From positions 1 through 33,216 of the forward strand of contig QZKM01000036.1 of NCBI GenBank assembly GCA_003599485.1: a DNA stretch of 33,216 nt. The letters run 5' to 3'. The position numbers were made by a program, and so were the translations under genes. Under the pieces are notes generated by a model. The model ran no database searches. It saw only the letters and a program-made list of their open reading frames with translations, and was not told the DNA's origin. This stretch comes from Gammaproteobacteria bacterium (GTDB lineage Bacteria > Pseudomonadota > Gammaproteobacteria > SURF-13). Below, in pieces: positions 32,278 to 33,216 of this stretch; positions within the stretch are counted from its first letter, which is position 1, and every line of letters starts with the position of its first letter.

Positions 32278-33216
32278 ATGAACCAAGCGAACACAACGAT
32301 GAAAGCCACCGGCGGACGTGACGCCTCGCGTGAGCGTCGCGCACAACTGGTGCAAGGCAAGACGGCGCTACCGCCAACCGCCAGCCGTTTGCGTGCTGAT
32401 CAACGCGGGGCGGCTGTTGTTGCGCCACCGGCGGACGCACCGGACGTTGTGCAGAGCGCGCCTGTACCCGTATCGGGTGGTGACGCGTTGACAGGCCGTG
32501 ATGCATCACGCATGCGGCGTGCCGGGCTGGTTCAGGGCAAAAGCGGTCTCAGACAACAGGCATCAGTATCTGCTACCGCGGCATTGAAGCCGCAGGACGT
32601 GTCTGCCGTCACATTACCTGACGTGCCCGTGATGAGCAGCAGCGGCAGGCAGATCGCGCAGGCCTTGCGCGGGTCGCGCGCCAGAAATGGCCGCGGCAAT
32701 GCCGTGGCCGTGCGTCCAAGCGGACGTGTGCGCAACCCGGTCCCGGCAGTGTATCCGCCCAAGGTGGCGGATACCGAAACTTACGCCGGTGGAAAAGTCA
32801 CCGGCATACGCATCGGCCGCGGCGCCAACGTGACCGGCGACGAACCGGGCGCGGACATGCAGGTGACTGGCTCGCAGTACATCGGCAAGGAAACCGGCTT
32901 CAACCCGCGCGAAGGCGGAGTGAAGGTGGGCGCCGCACGCACCTCAGGCGGCCTGATGGTGACCGGCACCCAAGTGCGCAGCAAGGTCATGATTACCGGC
33001 GACGAATCGAACAGCAGTATCCGCATTACCGGCGAAGCCGATCAGGAGATCGCCGACGATCTGCTCAACCGTCGCGAACAGGGTGCTTACACCAGTATGC
33101 AGTTCCAGCGCCAGAACAACCCGCACGGCCATACGGTGTTCGGCGCCAATCTCGGGCGTTCGATCAAAACCATAGGCTCGCGCGAGCGTACGCGTGAGCG
33201 CGTCAGCGAGCAAACC
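32278..33216 (+). CDS. csoS2: Carboxysome assembly protein CsoS2 (N-terminal and first middle region; cut by window end)
   Basis: CsoS2 is the intrinsically disordered scaffold that gathers form IA RuBisCO (N-terminal repeats) and ties it to the shell (middle and C-terminal regions). The visible 313 residues show two clear N-repeats, GRDASRERRAQLVQGK (13-28) and GRDASRMRRAGLVQGK (73-88). A weaker third, GRQIAQALRGSRARNGRG, lies at 123-140. The middle region starts near YPPKVADTETYAGGKVTG (about 159-176), with [VI]TG motifs at 174, 185, 196, 228, 239 and 250. The reading frame is open to the last base. ATG 32278 is used; the upstream ribosome binding site is weak (GAGGGTGAAG). No cysteine occurs in the visible part. 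Confidence 0.9.
   Translation, partial: MNQANTTMKATGGRDASRERRAQLVQGKTALPPTASRLRADQRGAAVVAPPADAPDVVQSAPVPVSGGDALTGRDASRMRRAGLVQGKSGLRQQASVSATAALKPQDVSAVTLPDVPVMSSSGRQIAQALRGSRARNGRGNAVAVRPSGRVRNPVPAVYPPKVADTETYAGGKVTGIRIGRGANVTGDEPGADMQVTGSQYIGKETGFNPREGGVKVGAARTSGGLMVTGTQVRSKVMITGDESNSSIRITGEADQEIADDLLNRREQGAYTSMQFQRQNNPHGHTVFGANLGRSIKTIGSRERTRERVSEQT

Overview
The window looks like a chromosomal piece of a GC-rich, chemolithoautotrophic gammaproteobacterium. UvrD is strongly enterobacterial/gammaproteobacterial in type. Two complete form I RuBisCO operons, one red-type (form IC) and one alpha-carboxysomal (form IA), sit back to back around one CbbR regulator. I see no insertion sequence, phage, integrase or CRISPR array. 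The species cannot be fixed from the sequence alone.

Layout. 1-2290 (+): the end of a type II secretion operon (gspK partial, gspL, gspM), followed at once by nudE. 2872-4746 (-): a short-chain dehydrogenase, tRNA-Phe(GAA) and a phytanoyl-CoA dioxygenase family protein. A 118-nt repeat occurs here in tandem upstream of the tRNA, and a third copy sits between gspK and gspL. 4938-7738 (+): uvrD and a small periplasmic cytochrome c closed by a strong terminator. 7834-10553 (+): a Fur-type promoter driving an iron(III)-binding protein and its fused permease, with no ATPase gene beside them. 10550-13557 (-): a compressed psiE-purE-purK-terC cluster with overlapping genes. 13670-21222 (-): ion and pH homeostasis genes (DUF3592 protein, Kef-type antiporter with TrkA-N domain, tandem universal stress protein, P2-type cation ATPase, NhaA). 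21275-22843 (-): a broken thiamine-phosphate-synthase-like remnant and rhlE.

22951-29022 (-) is a six-gene carbon-fixation operon: cbbL-cbbS (red-type form IC), an intrinsic terminator, cbbX (red-type RuBisCO activase), a class II aldolase fused to a C-terminal Dabb-like domain, a beta-carbonic anhydrase and a saccharopine-dehydrogenase-like oxidoreductase. The divergent cbbR (29153-30076, +) is followed by a 326-nt regulatory region and the start of an alpha-carboxysome operon: cbbL, cbbS and csoS2, which runs off the window end. The adjacent RuBisCOs probably serve different CO2 or growth conditions under one CbbR; both putative promoters carry the same -10 hexamer.

The observations most worth following are the three-copy repeat carrying the first bases of tRNA-Phe, the aldolase-Dabb fusion in a cbb operon, the terminator between cbbS and cbbX, the mutually exclusive leader hairpins before the carboxysome operon, and the absence of cysteine in the visible 313 residues of CsoS2.
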